From positions 62,001 to 126,000 of the forward strand of contig NZ_FQXA01000004.1 in the NCBI RefSeq assembly GCF_900129835.1: 64,000 bases of DNA, read 5' to 3'. The DNA comes from Stutzerimonas xanthomarina DSM 18231. Its GTDB lineage: Bacteria; Pseudomonadota; Gammaproteobacteria; Pseudomonadales; Pseudomonadaceae. Below the pieces are notes generated by a model that was given only the letters and a program-made list of their open reading frames with translations, did not search any database and had not been told where the DNA came from. The first letter of the stretch is position 1. Each line of letters starts with the position of its first letter. Below, piece after piece: positions 10,845 to 18,862 of the stretch. The position numbers and the translations under genes were made by a program.

Positions 10845-11396
10845 TCAGGCCTGGTGGCGCTGCGGCAGCATCCGTCGAAGGACGTCGTCGCGGCGAACGT
10901 AGTGGTGAAACAGCGCGGCTGCAGCATGTAGCCCGATCAGCCAGTAGCCGAGCACGGCCACGGTTTCGTGAACTTCCTTGATATCACCGGCGAAGGCCTT
11001 GTCCGGGCCCAGCAGAGCGGGTAATTCAAGACCGAAGAACGGAATGGGTTTGCCAGCGGCGCTCAGTGTCAGCCAGCCCAACAGCGGCAGCCCGATCATC
11101 AGCGCGTAGAGTGCCAGGTGCGCCAGCTTGGCTAGCCGTTGCTCCCAGGCTGCGCTGGCAATGGCGAGCGGCGCCGGGCGCAGCCATCTGGCCAGCAAAC
11201 GCAGCCAGACCAGCATGAACACCGACAAGCCGAGCATGAAGTGCCACTGCTTGAGCAGTTCTCGCGGCTCGCTGCCCTTGGCGAAATTACCCTTTAGTTC
11301 AATCGTTGCGTAGACCGCTGCAATCAGCAGCACCATCAGCCAGTGCAAGCCAATGGACAGCCGTCCGTAGCGTACTGGCATCAGTTTCTCGTTCAT
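10845..11396 (-). CDS. Cytochrome b561 family membrane protein
   Basis: 183 residues with four transmembrane helices and His pairs typical of bacterial b561 (GLHWLM in helix 1, KQWHFMLG, LAHLAL, VHETVAVLGYWLIGLHAAAALFHHY). Such proteins oxidise quinol and pass electrons to periplasmic acceptors; the partner is unknown here. It lies 200 bp downstream of a sensor kinase on the same strand, with its own TTAAG-N6-TTAAG-type box 50 bp upstream. As I recall, P. aeruginosa also has a b561 gene (PA2655) next to BqsRS, which supports joint regulation. Confidence 0.9.
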   Translation of the reverse strand: MNEKLMPVRYGRLSIGLHWLMVLLIAAVYATIELKGNFAKGSEPRELLKQWHFMLGLSVFMLVWLRLLARWLRPAPLAIASAAWEQRLAKLAHLALYALMIGLPLLGWLTLSAAGKPIPFFGLELPALLGPDKAFAGDIKEVHETVAVLGYWLIGLHAAAALFHHYVRRDDVLRRMLPQRHQA

Positions 11397-11445
11397 TTCA
11401 CCTACTCCGCATGTGGATACTTGCCGCCGAGTCTAGGCCTCGAAA

Positions 11446-11462
11446 CTTAAGCGAAGCTTATC
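11446..11462 (-). promoter_or_regulatory. PmrA/QseB/BqsR-type box upstream of b561
   Basis: CTTAAG-CGAAG-CTTATC on the plus strand, i.e. ATAAG-N6-TTAAG reading toward the b561 gene, 50 bp before its start codon. The tandem 5-mer with 11-bp periodicity is the operator type bound by PmrA/QseB/BqsR response regulators. Three other boxes in the window sit at the same distance from a start codon. Confidence 0.65.
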
Positions 11463-11596
11463 CGGGCAAGCGTCGCGACGATTCGACGCGGCGCCGCTGC
11501 CCTGCATGCGTAAAGACGGGCAGTGGCGGCGTTTACGGGTTGCGTCGATGGAATGTCGCGCGGCGCGTAGGGGCTGGCCTTGGTTTTGGGGCAGGC

Positions 11597-13009
11597 TCAG
11601 ATACGGGGAATACGCACAACCGCGCGTAATCCACCCAGCGCCGAGTCGAGCAGTTCGACAGTCGCGCCGTGCAGCTCGGCGATGCGCGCGACAATCGACA
11701 GGCCGAGCCCCGCGCCCTGGCCATCACCGAGGCGAACGAAGCGTTCGAACAGTTGCGCACGCAGCTCGGGCGCAATGCCGGGCCCGCTGTCCGCAACCTC
11801 GAGGAACAAGTTCTCGGCGGTGCTGCGCAGCTGTACCTCGATGCGCCCGCCCGTGGGCGTGTAGGCCAGCGCGTTCCCGACCAGGTTCTGCAACAGGGTG
11901 GCCAGGCTCGCTGCATCGCCGGTCAGAGAGCAGTCACTATGCTCATCGACGTCCAGCGTGAGTTCCTGTTTGCGGGCGATGGCCAGTGGCGTCAACTCGG
12001 CGAGGGTGTCGCGTGTCAGCCGGCGCATGTCCAGCGGTGCCAGGCGCAGTTGCTGGGCGCTGGGTTCCAGTCGGGCGAGGGTCAGCAGCTGAGTGACGAC
12101 GCGTGTTGTACGGTCGACGCCGGTGACGAGCTGCCTGAGGGCTTCGTCACGGTCTGCCTCGCTGCCGGCCTGTTGCGCGTTCTGGGCGTGAATGCGCAGC
12201 ACTGCCAGCGGTGTGCGCAATTCATGGGCCGCATCGGCGATGAAGCGTTTTTCCCGCTCGACCAGTTGATTGACCTGCTGCAACAGTCGATTGAGCGAGG
12301 CGGCCACCGGCTCCAACTCCTGCGGCAGCGGCGCCAGCAGCAGCGGTGCGAGGTTATCCGGGGCGCGACTCTTCAGAAGCTGCGCCATGTGCGCCAGCGG
12401 CCGCAGACCCCAGCCCACCGCCAGCCAGATCAGCAGCGCCAGCAGCGGCAGGCCGATGAGGTCGGGCAGCAGGCTGCGCCGGGCGATCTTGCCGACCAGC
12501 TCGCCGCGTACGTCGCCGCGCTCGCTGAGCAGAATCCACAGATCGTCCTCGCGGTCGTGCAGCAGGAACAGCCGCCAGGCATGGCCGTCGAGCTGCACGT
12601 CGTGATAGCCGCCGCTCAGATGGCTGAAGGGTGACGCGGAGTCAGCGCCGGCCAGCCGCTGCAAGGCGCCGTGCGGCGCGCCGGCTGACTGCAGCAGGCT
12701 GCTGCCATCCGTGGCGTAGACCTGAAAGCCCAGCTTGGTTTCGTAGTCGTGCCCGGGCACGCCCTGATCGCGCCGCGCATTCACCGCGGCGTCCAGCGCC
12801 TGCTGCAGCGCATTGCGGGCCTGCGGGTTCATGTCGCGCATCACCAGCCCCTGCACCAGTCGAGCACTGTGCGCCAGTTGGGCGTCGAACAGCTCCTCGA
12901 TTTCGTGGCGGGCATCGCGATAACTGCGCCAGGAGATCAGGCTCAGTGACAGCAGCAGAATGCCAAGCACCAGCACCAGGGTGCGGTTGCGGATCGAGCG
13001 CCTCAGCAT
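11597..13009 (-). CDS. Sensor histidine kinase, QseC/PmrB/BqsS-like
   Basis: 470 residues. Order: TM1 (about 9-28), a periplasmic domain of about 130 residues, TM2 (LIGLPLLALLIWLAVGWGL), HAMP, then HisKA with the phospho-accepting His in DAAHELRTPLAVL, N-box, and G-boxes (DSGPGIAP, GAGLGLSI). The start (ATG at 13009) overlaps the regulator gene by 7 bp; the longer open frame reaching 13708 is antiphase to the regulator. The sensor domain has HEIEELFDAQLAHSARL just after TM1, as in QseC. I do not see the RExxE motif reported for ferrous-iron sensing in BqsS, so the signal is uncertain. Confidence 0.9.
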   Translation of the reverse strand: MLRRSIRNRTLVLVLGILLLSLSLISWRSYRDARHEIEELFDAQLAHSARLVQGLVMRDMNPQARNALQQALDAAVNARRDQGVPGHDYETKLGFQVYATDGSSLLQSAGAPHGALQRLAGADSASPFSHLSGGYHDVQLDGHAWRLFLLHDREDDLWILLSERGDVRGELVGKIARRSLLPDLIGLPLLALLIWLAVGWGLRPLAHMAQLLKSRAPDNLAPLLLAPLPQELEPVAASLNRLLQQVNQLVEREKRFIADAAHELRTPLAVLRIHAQNAQQAGSEADRDEALRQLVTGVDRTTRVVTQLLTLARLEPSAQQLRLAPLDMRRLTRDTLAELTPLAIARKQELTLDVDEHSDCSLTGDAASLATLLQNLVGNALAYTPTGGRIEVQLRSTAENLFLEVADSGPGIAPELRAQLFERFVRLGDGQGAGLGLSIVARIAELHGATVELLDSALGGLRAVVRIPRI

Positions 13010-13662
13010 TTGTCCACCAGATAGCCGACCCCACGCACGGTGCGGATCAGCTCGGGAAAGAACTTCTTGCGCAGGTGATGGATATGCACCTCCAGCGCGT
13101 TGCTCTCGACTTCCTCGTCCCAGCCGTAGAGCACCTGCTGCAGCCGATCGCGGGTCAGCACCCGACCAGGCTGGGCGATCAGCTCGTGGAGCAGGACGAA
13201 TTCCTTGCGCGGCAGGTTGATCGGCGCGCCCTGGTAGCTGACCTGCTGGTTCACCGGGTCGAGCAGAATGCCGCGGTACTCCAGAGTCGGCTCCGGGCGA
13301 TTGAAGCTGCGCCGGAGCAGAGCGCGCAGGCGGGCCTTGAGTTCGGCGACGTCGAACGGCTTGACCAGGTAGTCGTCGGCGCCTGCATCCAGCCCGGCGA
13401 TGCGATCGCTGGTGGCATCGCGCGCGGTCAGTACCAGCACCGGGATCGGGTTGGCGCTGGCGCGCAGGCGCTTGAGTACTTCCAGACCGTCCATCCGCGG
13501 CAGACCGAGGTCGAGGATGGCCAGCTCGAAGCTCTCGTGGCTCAGCGCATGCAGCGCGCTGGCGCCGTCCTGCAGCCAGTCCACCGTGTAGCCCTCGGGT
13601 TTGAGTGCGGTGCGGATGCCCTCGCCGAGGGCGCGATCGTCTTCTACCAGCAGAATGCGCAT
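13003..13662 (-). CDS. OmpR/PhoB-family response regulator, QseB/PmrA/BqsR-like
   Basis: 219 residues: receiver domain (MRILLVEDD, phospho-acceptor Asp in LAILDLGLPRMDG near residue 51, LTARDA, KPFD) and a winged-helix DNA-binding domain (VLLHELIAQPGRVLTRDRLQ, NALEVHIHHLRKKF, VRGVGY). The start at 13662 has AGGA upstream; the earlier ATG at 13704 adds 14 residues foreign to the family. It partners with the kinase at 11597-13009. The TTAAG-N6-TTAAG boxes in this window are the operator type of this subfamily and are the best candidate targets. Confidence 0.93.
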   Translation of the reverse strand: MRILLVEDDRALGEGIRTALKPEGYTVDWLQDGASALHALSHESFELAILDLGLPRMDGLEVLKRLRASANPIPVLVLTARDATSDRIAGLDAGADDYLVKPFDVAELKARLRALLRRSFNRPEPTLEYRGILLDPVNQQVSYQGAPINLPRKEFVLLHELIAQPGRVLTRDRLQQVLYGWDEEVESNALEVHIHHLRKKFFPELIRTVRGVGYLVDKC

Positions 13663-13723
13663 GTCGTTCCTGTCGTCTTTGGTGCTCGCGGCGTTGTTGT
13701 GCATTCAACGCCGCCGCAACCGG

Positions 13724-14374
13724 TTATTCCAGCTTTTCCTTGACCTGCGCGAGCAGCGCCTGGGCTTCCTCGCGGCGGCCGGTGTCGGCGAGTTCGCGGC
13801 CGGGGCGTGCCGGCGCGGCGAGTGCTTTTTCCAGCGCCGTGCGCGCTTCGCCATAGCGCTTCTGGCGCAGCAGAAAGTCACCGTGGAAATAGTTCGGGTC
13901 GATGCCGTTCGGATTCAGCGCCAGTGCCTGCTGGAACAGCGCCTCGGCCTTGTCCTCGTCACCGAAGCCGATCGGCCAGCCGGGCACCTGGTAGTAGAGG
14001 CTGGCCAGACTGGTATAGGCCGAGCCGTCGAGTGCCTGCGCGTCGAACTCGATGGCTTTTTCCAGTTCCGTCTTGGCCTGCTTGACCAGGCCCAGCGCGC
14101 CGAGCCCGCCCTTGGCACCAGCCCAGGTGCTGAGCACGATGCCGTGCCAGATGTGTAACTCGGCGGCCTGCGGTTCGCCGACGACCGCGCTTTCGGCCTC
14201 CGAGGCAAGACGGGCGAAGGCCGCCTGGCGCTGTGCCGCCGGCAGCTGGTAGTTGATCTCCGCCCAGCGCGTCTGGATCTGGCGCAGCGACGATTCACCG
14301 GCCGGGCTGAGCGCGAAGGAGGGTTGACTGGCCAACGCCAGCAGGACGCTGCACAGAGCAAGCAGACGCTTCAT
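13724..14374 (-). CDS. Secreted tetratricopeptide-repeat protein
   Basis: 216 residues with an N-terminal signal peptide (MKRLLALCSVLLALASQPSFA). The rest is helical, with TPR-like units (AYTSLASLYYQVPGWPIGFGDEDKAEALFQQALALNPN, GDFLLRQKRYGEARTALEKAL). The function is unknown; TPR proteins normally mediate protein contacts, here probably in the periplasm. It overlaps the SDR gene by 4 bp and lies 61 bp before the response regulator gene, so it is probably part of one minus-strand operon that starts with the hemolysin-family gene. Confidence 0.85.
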   Translation of the reverse strand: MKRLLALCSVLLALASQPSFALSPAGESSLRQIQTRWAEINYQLPAAQRQAAFARLASEAESAVVGEPQAAELHIWHGIVLSTWAGAKGGLGALGLVKQAKTELEKAIEFDAQALDGSAYTSLASLYYQVPGWPIGFGDEDKAEALFQQALALNPNGIDPNYFHGDFLLRQKRYGEARTALEKALAAPARPGRELADTGRREEAQALLAQVKEKLE

Positions 14375-15195
14375 GGGTGTTCTCCGGTAGAGGTGGTATG
14401 GGACGAGGGCGGCCGCGGCTGGTCGGCGCCGGCGAAGCGCTTGATCACCGGCAACTGCATTCGCAGAGCCTGGTCGACCAGCCGTGGCAGCAGGCCGTTG
14501 AGGCGCACGAAGAGTTTTTCCGGCCAGCCGAGGTAAAGCTCTTCGCGCTCGGTGGCAATGGCATGGACGATCTGTCGGGCGACTTCTTGCGGATCGTCCA
14601 TCTCCACCTTCAGCGCGTCGTTCATGCCACCACGTCGGCACTGTTCATCGCCGTGCGGGTGGCGCGTGGCGCGATGTAGAGCACCTTGACGTGACTGTCG
14701 GCCAGCTCGCGGCGCAGCGCTTCGGAAAAGCCGCGCAGGGCGAACTTGCTGGCGCAATAAGCGGCAAAACCCGGGTAGCCGATGGAGCCGAAGGTCGAGC
14801 CAAGGTTGACCAGCAGCGCCTGCGGTTGCTGGCGCAGCAGCGGCAGCAGCAGGTGGGTCAGCGGTGACGTTGACGCCGATCAGCCGGGCGATGGCGTCCT
14901 CGTTCTGCTGTTCGAGCAGGCTGAACTGGTTGATCCCGGCGGCGTTGATCACGCAGTTGAGGCCGCCGAAACGCCGCGCTGCATCGAGTACCGTGTGCCG
15001 TCCGCTGCGCTGGCTGAGGTCGGCGAGGACCAGGCTGACTTGCTCCGGGTAGCGGCGGGCGAGGGCTTCCAGCGGGAGGCTGTCACGACCGACTAGCAGC
15101 AGTCGGGCACCGTCGGCGCAGAGCCGCTCGACCAGCCCCTGGCCAATGCCGCCGCTGGCGCCGGTCAGCAGGATGCGCGCGTCACGCAGTTGCAT
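14371..15195 (-). pseudogene. Short-chain dehydrogenase/reductase with two compensating frameshifts
   Basis: The N-terminus is a normal NAD(P)-binding Rossmann fold (TGASGGIGQG, then NAAGINQFS, GVNVT). The frame then changes near 14861 and changes back near 14625. In the open frame the middle 80 residues are Ala/Arg-rich nonsense, whereas the alternative frame there encodes the expected SDR core, including the catalytic-type motif AAYCASKF. The end (MNDALKVEMDDPQEVARQI...) is again in the first frame. So the gene as read makes a 274-residue protein lacking its Ser-Tyr-Lys active site. Either a genuine double frameshift or two sequencing errors. It overlaps both neighbours. Confidence 0.7.
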
Positions 15196-15853
15196 GGTCG
15201 TGCTCCGGCGCGCTCAGGCTGCGGAAGATGTCGCCGTAGAGGCGGTAGACGACGCGAGCGGTGTGCACCACGGCAGCCTTGTCGTCCTCGTCGTCGAGGC
15301 GGTTCATCAGCCTCTTGAAGAATTCGATGTGCTCCAGATCCAGGCTGCCGTGGGAGGTCAGGTAGCTGAACGCCTTGGCCGGCAGGCCGAGCTTGTCCTG
15401 CAGCACGCCGGCGGCCTGGGTCGCCAGGGCGATGCTGGTGCCCTCCAGCACGTTGACCATGCCGAAGAAAATCGCCGGATTGTGCCGCGCGATGCGGTCG
15501 TAGACGTAGGCGACCATCAGCTCAGTGGGCAGTGCCGGCTGGCCATGGCGCACCGCCTCGGCATCGCCGCCACAGGCGCGGATGTCGTTGAGGATCCATT
15601 CCTGATGGCCTATCTCTTCCTCGATGTACTCCGCGATGGCCTCGCGCAGCCATTCCAGCCGCTCCGGCAGGCGCGCGCCGCAGGCCATCAGCAGCGGTAC
15701 CGTGTGCTTGACGTGGTGGTAGGCCTGAGTCAGGAAGGCGATGTACTGCGCGCGGGTCGCGGTGCCGGCGAGCGCTGCGTGGATGATCGGCGCGCCAAGC
15801 AGGTATTCGCGCTCGGCATTGGTCTGGTGTTGCAGCTGGTCGAAGAAATCCAT
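15182..15853 (-). CDS. TenA/haem-oxygenase-like diiron-fold protein
   Basis: 223 residues, all helical. Spaced Glu/His/Asp residues suit a haem-oxygenase-like diiron oxidase: AEYIEEEIGHQEWILND near residue 95, EGTSIALAT near 140 and SHGSLDLEHIEFF near 165. Members of this superfamily include thiaminases, folate-synthesis CADD and oxidases such as UndA acting on fatty acids; a specific substrate cannot be assigned. Placed directly after an AMP-forming ligase gene (15-bp gap) and overlapping the SDR gene, it may oxidise an activated acyl or amino-acid substrate. Confidence 0.8.
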   Translation of the reverse strand: MDFFDQLQHQTNAEREYLLGAPIIHAALAGTATRAQYIAFLTQAYHHVKHTVPLLMACGARLPERLEWLREAIAEYIEEEIGHQEWILNDIRACGGDAEAVRHGQPALPTELMVAYVYDRIARHNPAIFFGMVNVLEGTSIALATQAAGVLQDKLGLPAKAFSYLTSHGSLDLEHIEFFKRLMNRLDDEDDKAAVVHTARVVYRLYGDIFRSLSAPEHDHATA

Positions 15854-15868
15854 GATGAACCTCGAAAG

Positions 15869-17314
15869 TCAGGACGGAAGGGCGTTGATCGCCGATTGGT
15901 AATGGTTGAAGAGGGCGTTGCGACGCAGCCGGCCGTTGGCGGTGGCCAGGCCGTTACCGGCGGTGAAGGGCTCGGCGGCGCGCAGCCAGTGGTGCACGCG
16001 GGCGTAGTCCGGCAAGCCGGCGTTGACCCGCTCGACTGCCGCCTGCAGCTCGGCATCGCTGCAATCGCCGCGTCTGGGCACCAGCACGGCGGCGTTCTGT
16101 GCCAGTGCCTCGCCATGCAGCCAGGCCTGGGCGATGGGGGCCTGCTGCACCAGCTCCGCCTCGACCCATTCCGGGTTGACATTGCGCCCGTAGGCGGTGA
16201 CGAACTGGTGCTTCTTGCGCCCGTGCAGGATCAGGAAGCCGTCCTCGAAGTGGCCGAGGTCGCCGGTCGGCAGCCACTCGCCGACCTGCGGAGGTTCGCC
16301 GAGGTAGCCGAGCATATGCGGGCCGCGCACCAGTACCTCGCCATCGTCGGCCAAGCGCAGCTCGACGTGCGGCAGTGGCTGGCCGACCGTGCCGATGCGC
16401 CGTGCATCGGGTGTGTTCAGGCAGACCACCGAGGCGCACTCGGACAGGCCGTAGCCCTCGAACACCGGCAGGCCGAGCCGCTCGGCGCGCTCCAACAGCT
16501 GCGGCGCGACGCGACCGCCACCCACCGCGATAAAGCGCAGCGAATCCGGCAGCGGTACGCCCTGTTCAGCGGCGCTGACCAGCGCCAGCAACAGCTGCGG
16601 CAGCAGGATCAGGCTGTGCGGCTGGCTTGCCTGCAGCGTGGCGAGCAGGCGCGGCAGCTCGAAGCCCGCCGCGCCGCCGAAGCCGATCTCCGCCAGCGGG
16701 CGCAGCTCGACCCGCGCGCCCGCCAGCAGCGGCGCATAGAGCCCGGCGATGTTTTCCAGCAGGGTGGCCAGCGGCAGCACGCAGAGGTGCTGGCGAACAT
16801 CACAGGGCCGGCTGGCCTGCCGCAGGCTCTCGGCCACCGCCAGCTGCGCTTCGGCATCCAGGCAGACGCCCTTGGGCTGGCCGGTGGTGCCGGAGGTGTA
16901 GGTGATCGTCAGCGTTCCGGCCGGTACCGACGCTGCGGCATCCGACGGGCGCTGCAGCAGGCCATTGGCGGTCTGCTGGAAGCCGCAGCGCTCGCTAAGC
17001 GCGCTCGGCCCGCCGATCAGGCAGTCGATGCCGGCGTGCTGCAGCACGTGCTCCTGCTGCGCCGGGGAAAAGAATCCCGGCAGCGGCACGCAGACCAGCC
17101 CGGCGCGCAGCAGGGCCAGATCCCACAATGCCCATTCCAGGCCGTTGTCCAGCGCCAGGGCGACGCGCTGCACGCCGAGCCGTTGCAGATGGCTGGCGCG
17201 CGCGGCCACCTCATGGCGCAGTTCGGCGTAGCTCAGTTGGCGCGGCCCTTCGCTCAGCGCGATGCCGGCGTGCTGGTCGAGTGTCGTCCAGAAGCGTTCA
17301 GCTGCAGGCTGCAT
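15869..17314 (-). CDS. AMP-binding (acyl/aryl-CoA ligase family) enzyme
   Basis: 481 residues of the ANL superfamily. P-loop TITYTSGTTGQPKG near residue 155, motif FEGYGLSECAS near 290, GEVLVRG then TGDLGHFEDGFLILHGRKK near 380-400, and the C-terminal Lys region N-G-L-A-T-A-N-G-R-L at the end. It activates a carboxylic acid as acyl-AMP; the acceptor (CoA, carrier or amine) is unknown. The start at 17314 (MQPAAERFW) overlaps the hemolysin-family gene by 17 bp. Central gene of a compact unit that could make or modify a small acyl compound. Confidence 0.88.
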   Translation of the reverse strand: MQPAAERFWTTLDQHAGIALSEGPRQLSYAELRHEVAARASHLQRLGVQRVALALDNGLEWALWDLALLRAGLVCVPLPGFFSPAQQEHVLQHAGIDCLIGGPSALSERCGFQQTANGLLQRPSDAAASVPAGTLTITYTSGTTGQPKGVCLDAEAQLAVAESLRQASRPCDVRQHLCVLPLATLLENIAGLYAPLLAGARVELRPLAEIGFGGAAGFELPRLLATLQASQPHSLILLPQLLLALVSAAEQGVPLPDSLRFIAVGGGRVAPQLLERAERLGLPVFEGYGLSECASVVCLNTPDARRIGTVGQPLPHVELRLADDGEVLVRGPHMLGYLGEPPQVGEWLPTGDLGHFEDGFLILHGRKKHQFVTAYGRNVNPEWVEAELVQQAPIAQAWLHGEALAQNAAVLVPRRGDCSDAELQAAVERVNAGLPDYARVHHWLRAAEPFTAGNGLATANGRLRRNALFNHYQSAINALPS

Positions 17315-17987
17315 GGGGCGCCTCCGTGGTGTCGAAAAGCGGCTGATAGCCGAGCCGCGCATACACGCCGAGCTGCTGCAAGCGCTGGTGGCCGGGCAGG
17401 ATCTCGCCGGCCATCAGCTGCGGGCGGCTGGCGTAGTAGCTGCCCCAGTCGGCGAGCTCATCGCCCATGCGCGCCGGATCGGCCAGGCCCAGCGGCAGCG
17501 GATCGAGCGCGAGGCGCTGGAAGCTGTTAAGCAGTGCCGGCGTGCCGGTGAACACCACCCAGCGAAAACCCTGGGCGACCAGCAGATCGGTCAGCGCGAC
17601 AATCAGCAGGCGCGCCGAGGCGTTGCCGAACGCAGCCAGGTTGCCGACCTCGACGATCTCCTCGCGCGGCACCGTACGCCCATGGCGCTGGCTCACGGCC
17701 TGCTCGATGGGGTCGTCCAGATAACGCTCGAGAAACAGCGGCCGACGCTGGGCGCTGCGCAGACCAACCGCGCCCTGCGCCTCGCCGTTCTCGTGGTGCA
17801 GACCGAGCAAGCAGGGCATGAAGTGCCGCACCCGTGCCTGATAGTGCTCGGCGAACCGTTGGTGGATGAAGCGTTCCAGTGCTGCGCGCCGCTCGCCTGC
17901 ATCGGCCTGCGCCAGTTGCAGGGTCAGCGCCGGCTCACGGCCAATGCGTGCCAGTACGTCAGTTTGATCAACCCAGGGCAGTTCCAT
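17298..17987 (-). CDS. Thermostable hemolysin family protein
   Basis: 229 residues resembling the Vibrio delta-VPH 'thermostable hemolysin' family; its organisation looks like a GNAT/LuxI-type acyltransferase rather than a toxin: a basic RFAEHYQARVRHFMP segment near residue 45, CLLGLHHENGEAQGAVGLR, and EIVEVGNLAAFGNASARLL near 115. No signal peptide or membrane helix. First gene of the minus-strand unit; a TTAAG-N6-TTAAG box lies 46 bp upstream of the start. Together with the AMP ligase next to it, an N-acyltransferase role is plausible, but this is inference. Confidence 0.85.
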   Translation of the reverse strand: MELPWVDQTDVLARIGREPALTLQLAQADAGERRAALERFIHQRFAEHYQARVRHFMPCLLGLHHENGEAQGAVGLRSAQRRPLFLERYLDDPIEQAVSQRHGRTVPREEIVEVGNLAAFGNASARLLIVALTDLLVAQGFRWVVFTGTPALLNSFQRLALDPLPLGLADPARMGDELADWGSYYASRPQLMAGEILPGHQRLQQLGVYARLGYQPLFDTTEAPHAACS

Positions 17988-18032
17988 CGGGGAACCTCGG
18001 TTAGAAGCCTGGGGCGATTGTTGGGCGGCAAA

Positions 18033-18049
18033 CTTAAGGCAGCCTTAAG
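18033..18049 (-). promoter_or_regulatory. Perfect TTAAG-N6-TTAAG box upstream of the hemolysin-family operon
   Basis: CTTAAG-GCAGC-CTTAAG: two perfect direct CTTAAG hexamers with 11-bp spacing, 46 bp upstream of the hemolysin-family start codon. It is a textbook PmrA/BqsR-type site. If the operon runs through to the response regulator gene at 13662, this would be an autoregulatory loop. Confidence 0.8.
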
Positions 18050-18084
18050 CCGCACGGCGCTAAATGCGCGGCTGGTGAGGCGAC

Positions 18085-18098
18085 GTTTTTTTCACATC
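18085..18098. promoter_or_regulatory. Putative ColR box upstream of colR
   Basis: GTTTTTTTCACATC, identical over 14 bp to 20131-20144. It contains TTTTTCAC, the invariant half of the ColR consensus as I recall it, preceded by GCGACGTT, which fits seven of the eight upstream consensus positions. It lies 80 bp before colR. Confidence 0.6.
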
Positions 18099-18178
18099 GT
18101 CTCGGCTATGTTCTGCGCCGCGCGCAGGCGTAATAAGCAGCGTCTGCCGTTCCGAAACTTCTAGCGAGTACCCCAGCG

Positions 18179-18862
18179 ATGCGCATCCTGGTCATCGAAG
18201 ACAACCGTGACATTCTTGCCAACGTGCTGGATTACCTCGCGCTCAAGGGCTACGTGGTCGACTGCGCGCAGGATGGCCTCAGCGGTCTGCACCTCGCCGC
18301 CACGCAGGACTACGACCTGATCGTGCTGGACCTGATGCTGCCGGGCATCGACGGCCTGCAGGTGTGCAAGCGTTTGCGTGACGATGCTGGGCGCAACACG
18401 CCGATCATCATGCTCACCGCCCGCGATGCGCTGCCTGACCGCATCAAGGGGCTGCAGGCCGGTGCCGACGACTATCTGATCAAGCCCTTCGCGCTGTCCG
18501 AGCTGGTTGCCCGTATCGAGGCGATCCTGCGTCGCTGCCATGGATCGCGTCGCCGGCAGCTGCAGGTGGCCAATCTCTGCTACGACCTGGACACCCTGGA
18601 AGCCAGTCGTGGTGGCCAGCCGATTCGCCTCAACCCTATCGGCCACAAGCTGCTAGCGATCCTCATGCAGCGCAGCCCGGCGGTGGTGCGCCGCGAAGCG
18701 CTGGAAGATGCCGTCTGGGGTGATCACGTGCCGGACAGCGATGCGTTGCGCAGCCATATCCACCAGTTGCGCCAGGTGCTCGACAAGCCGTTCGCCAAGC
18801 CGTTGCTGCATACCGTGCACGGCCTTGGTTTCCGCCTGGCGGAGGACTGCGATGCTCGCTAA
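18179..18862 (+). CDS. colR: Response regulator ColR
   Basis: 227 residues, OmpR/PhoB type: receiver domain (MRILVIEDN, phospho-Asp in LIVLDLMLPGIDG near residue 51, MLTARDA, LIKPF) and winged helix (LLAILMQRSPAVVRREALEDAVW, SDALRSHIHQLRQVLD, TVHGLGFRL). Called ColR from context: next to a ColS-like kinase, followed by a methyltransferase and an LPS-kinase-like gene, as I recall for P. fluorescens/P. putida col loci. In pseudomonads ColRS adjusts the outer membrane and responds to excess zinc, iron and similar metals. It overlaps colS by 11 bp. Confidence 0.8.
   Translation: MRILVIEDNRDILANVLDYLALKGYVVDCAQDGLSGLHLAATQDYDLIVLDLMLPGIDGLQVCKRLRDDAGRNTPIIMLTARDALPDRIKGLQAGADDYLIKPFALSELVARIEAILRRCHGSRRRQLQVANLCYDLDTLEASRGGQPIRLNPIGHKLLAILMQRSPAVVRREALEDAVWGDHVPDSDALRSHIHQLRQVLDKPFAKPLLHTVHGLGFRLAEDCDAR

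Noticed and set aside
13010..13708. Upstream extension of the sensor kinase frame to 703 codons
   Set aside because: The added 233 codons lie antiphase on the same strand as the response regulator gene and give an Arg/Gln/Ala-rich sequence. The kinase starts at 13009.
15146..17530. 794-codon plus-strand open frame
   Set aside because: It runs antisense across the diiron, ligase and SDR genes; its composition (Gln, Ala, Arg, Gly) is that of a reverse-complement shadow, and the minus-strand genes have clear catalytic motifs.
17298..17987. Secreted hemolysin toxin
   Set aside because: No signal peptide, pore motif or secretion gene; the sequence looks like a cytosolic acyltransferase-fold protein, so the family name is probably misleading.
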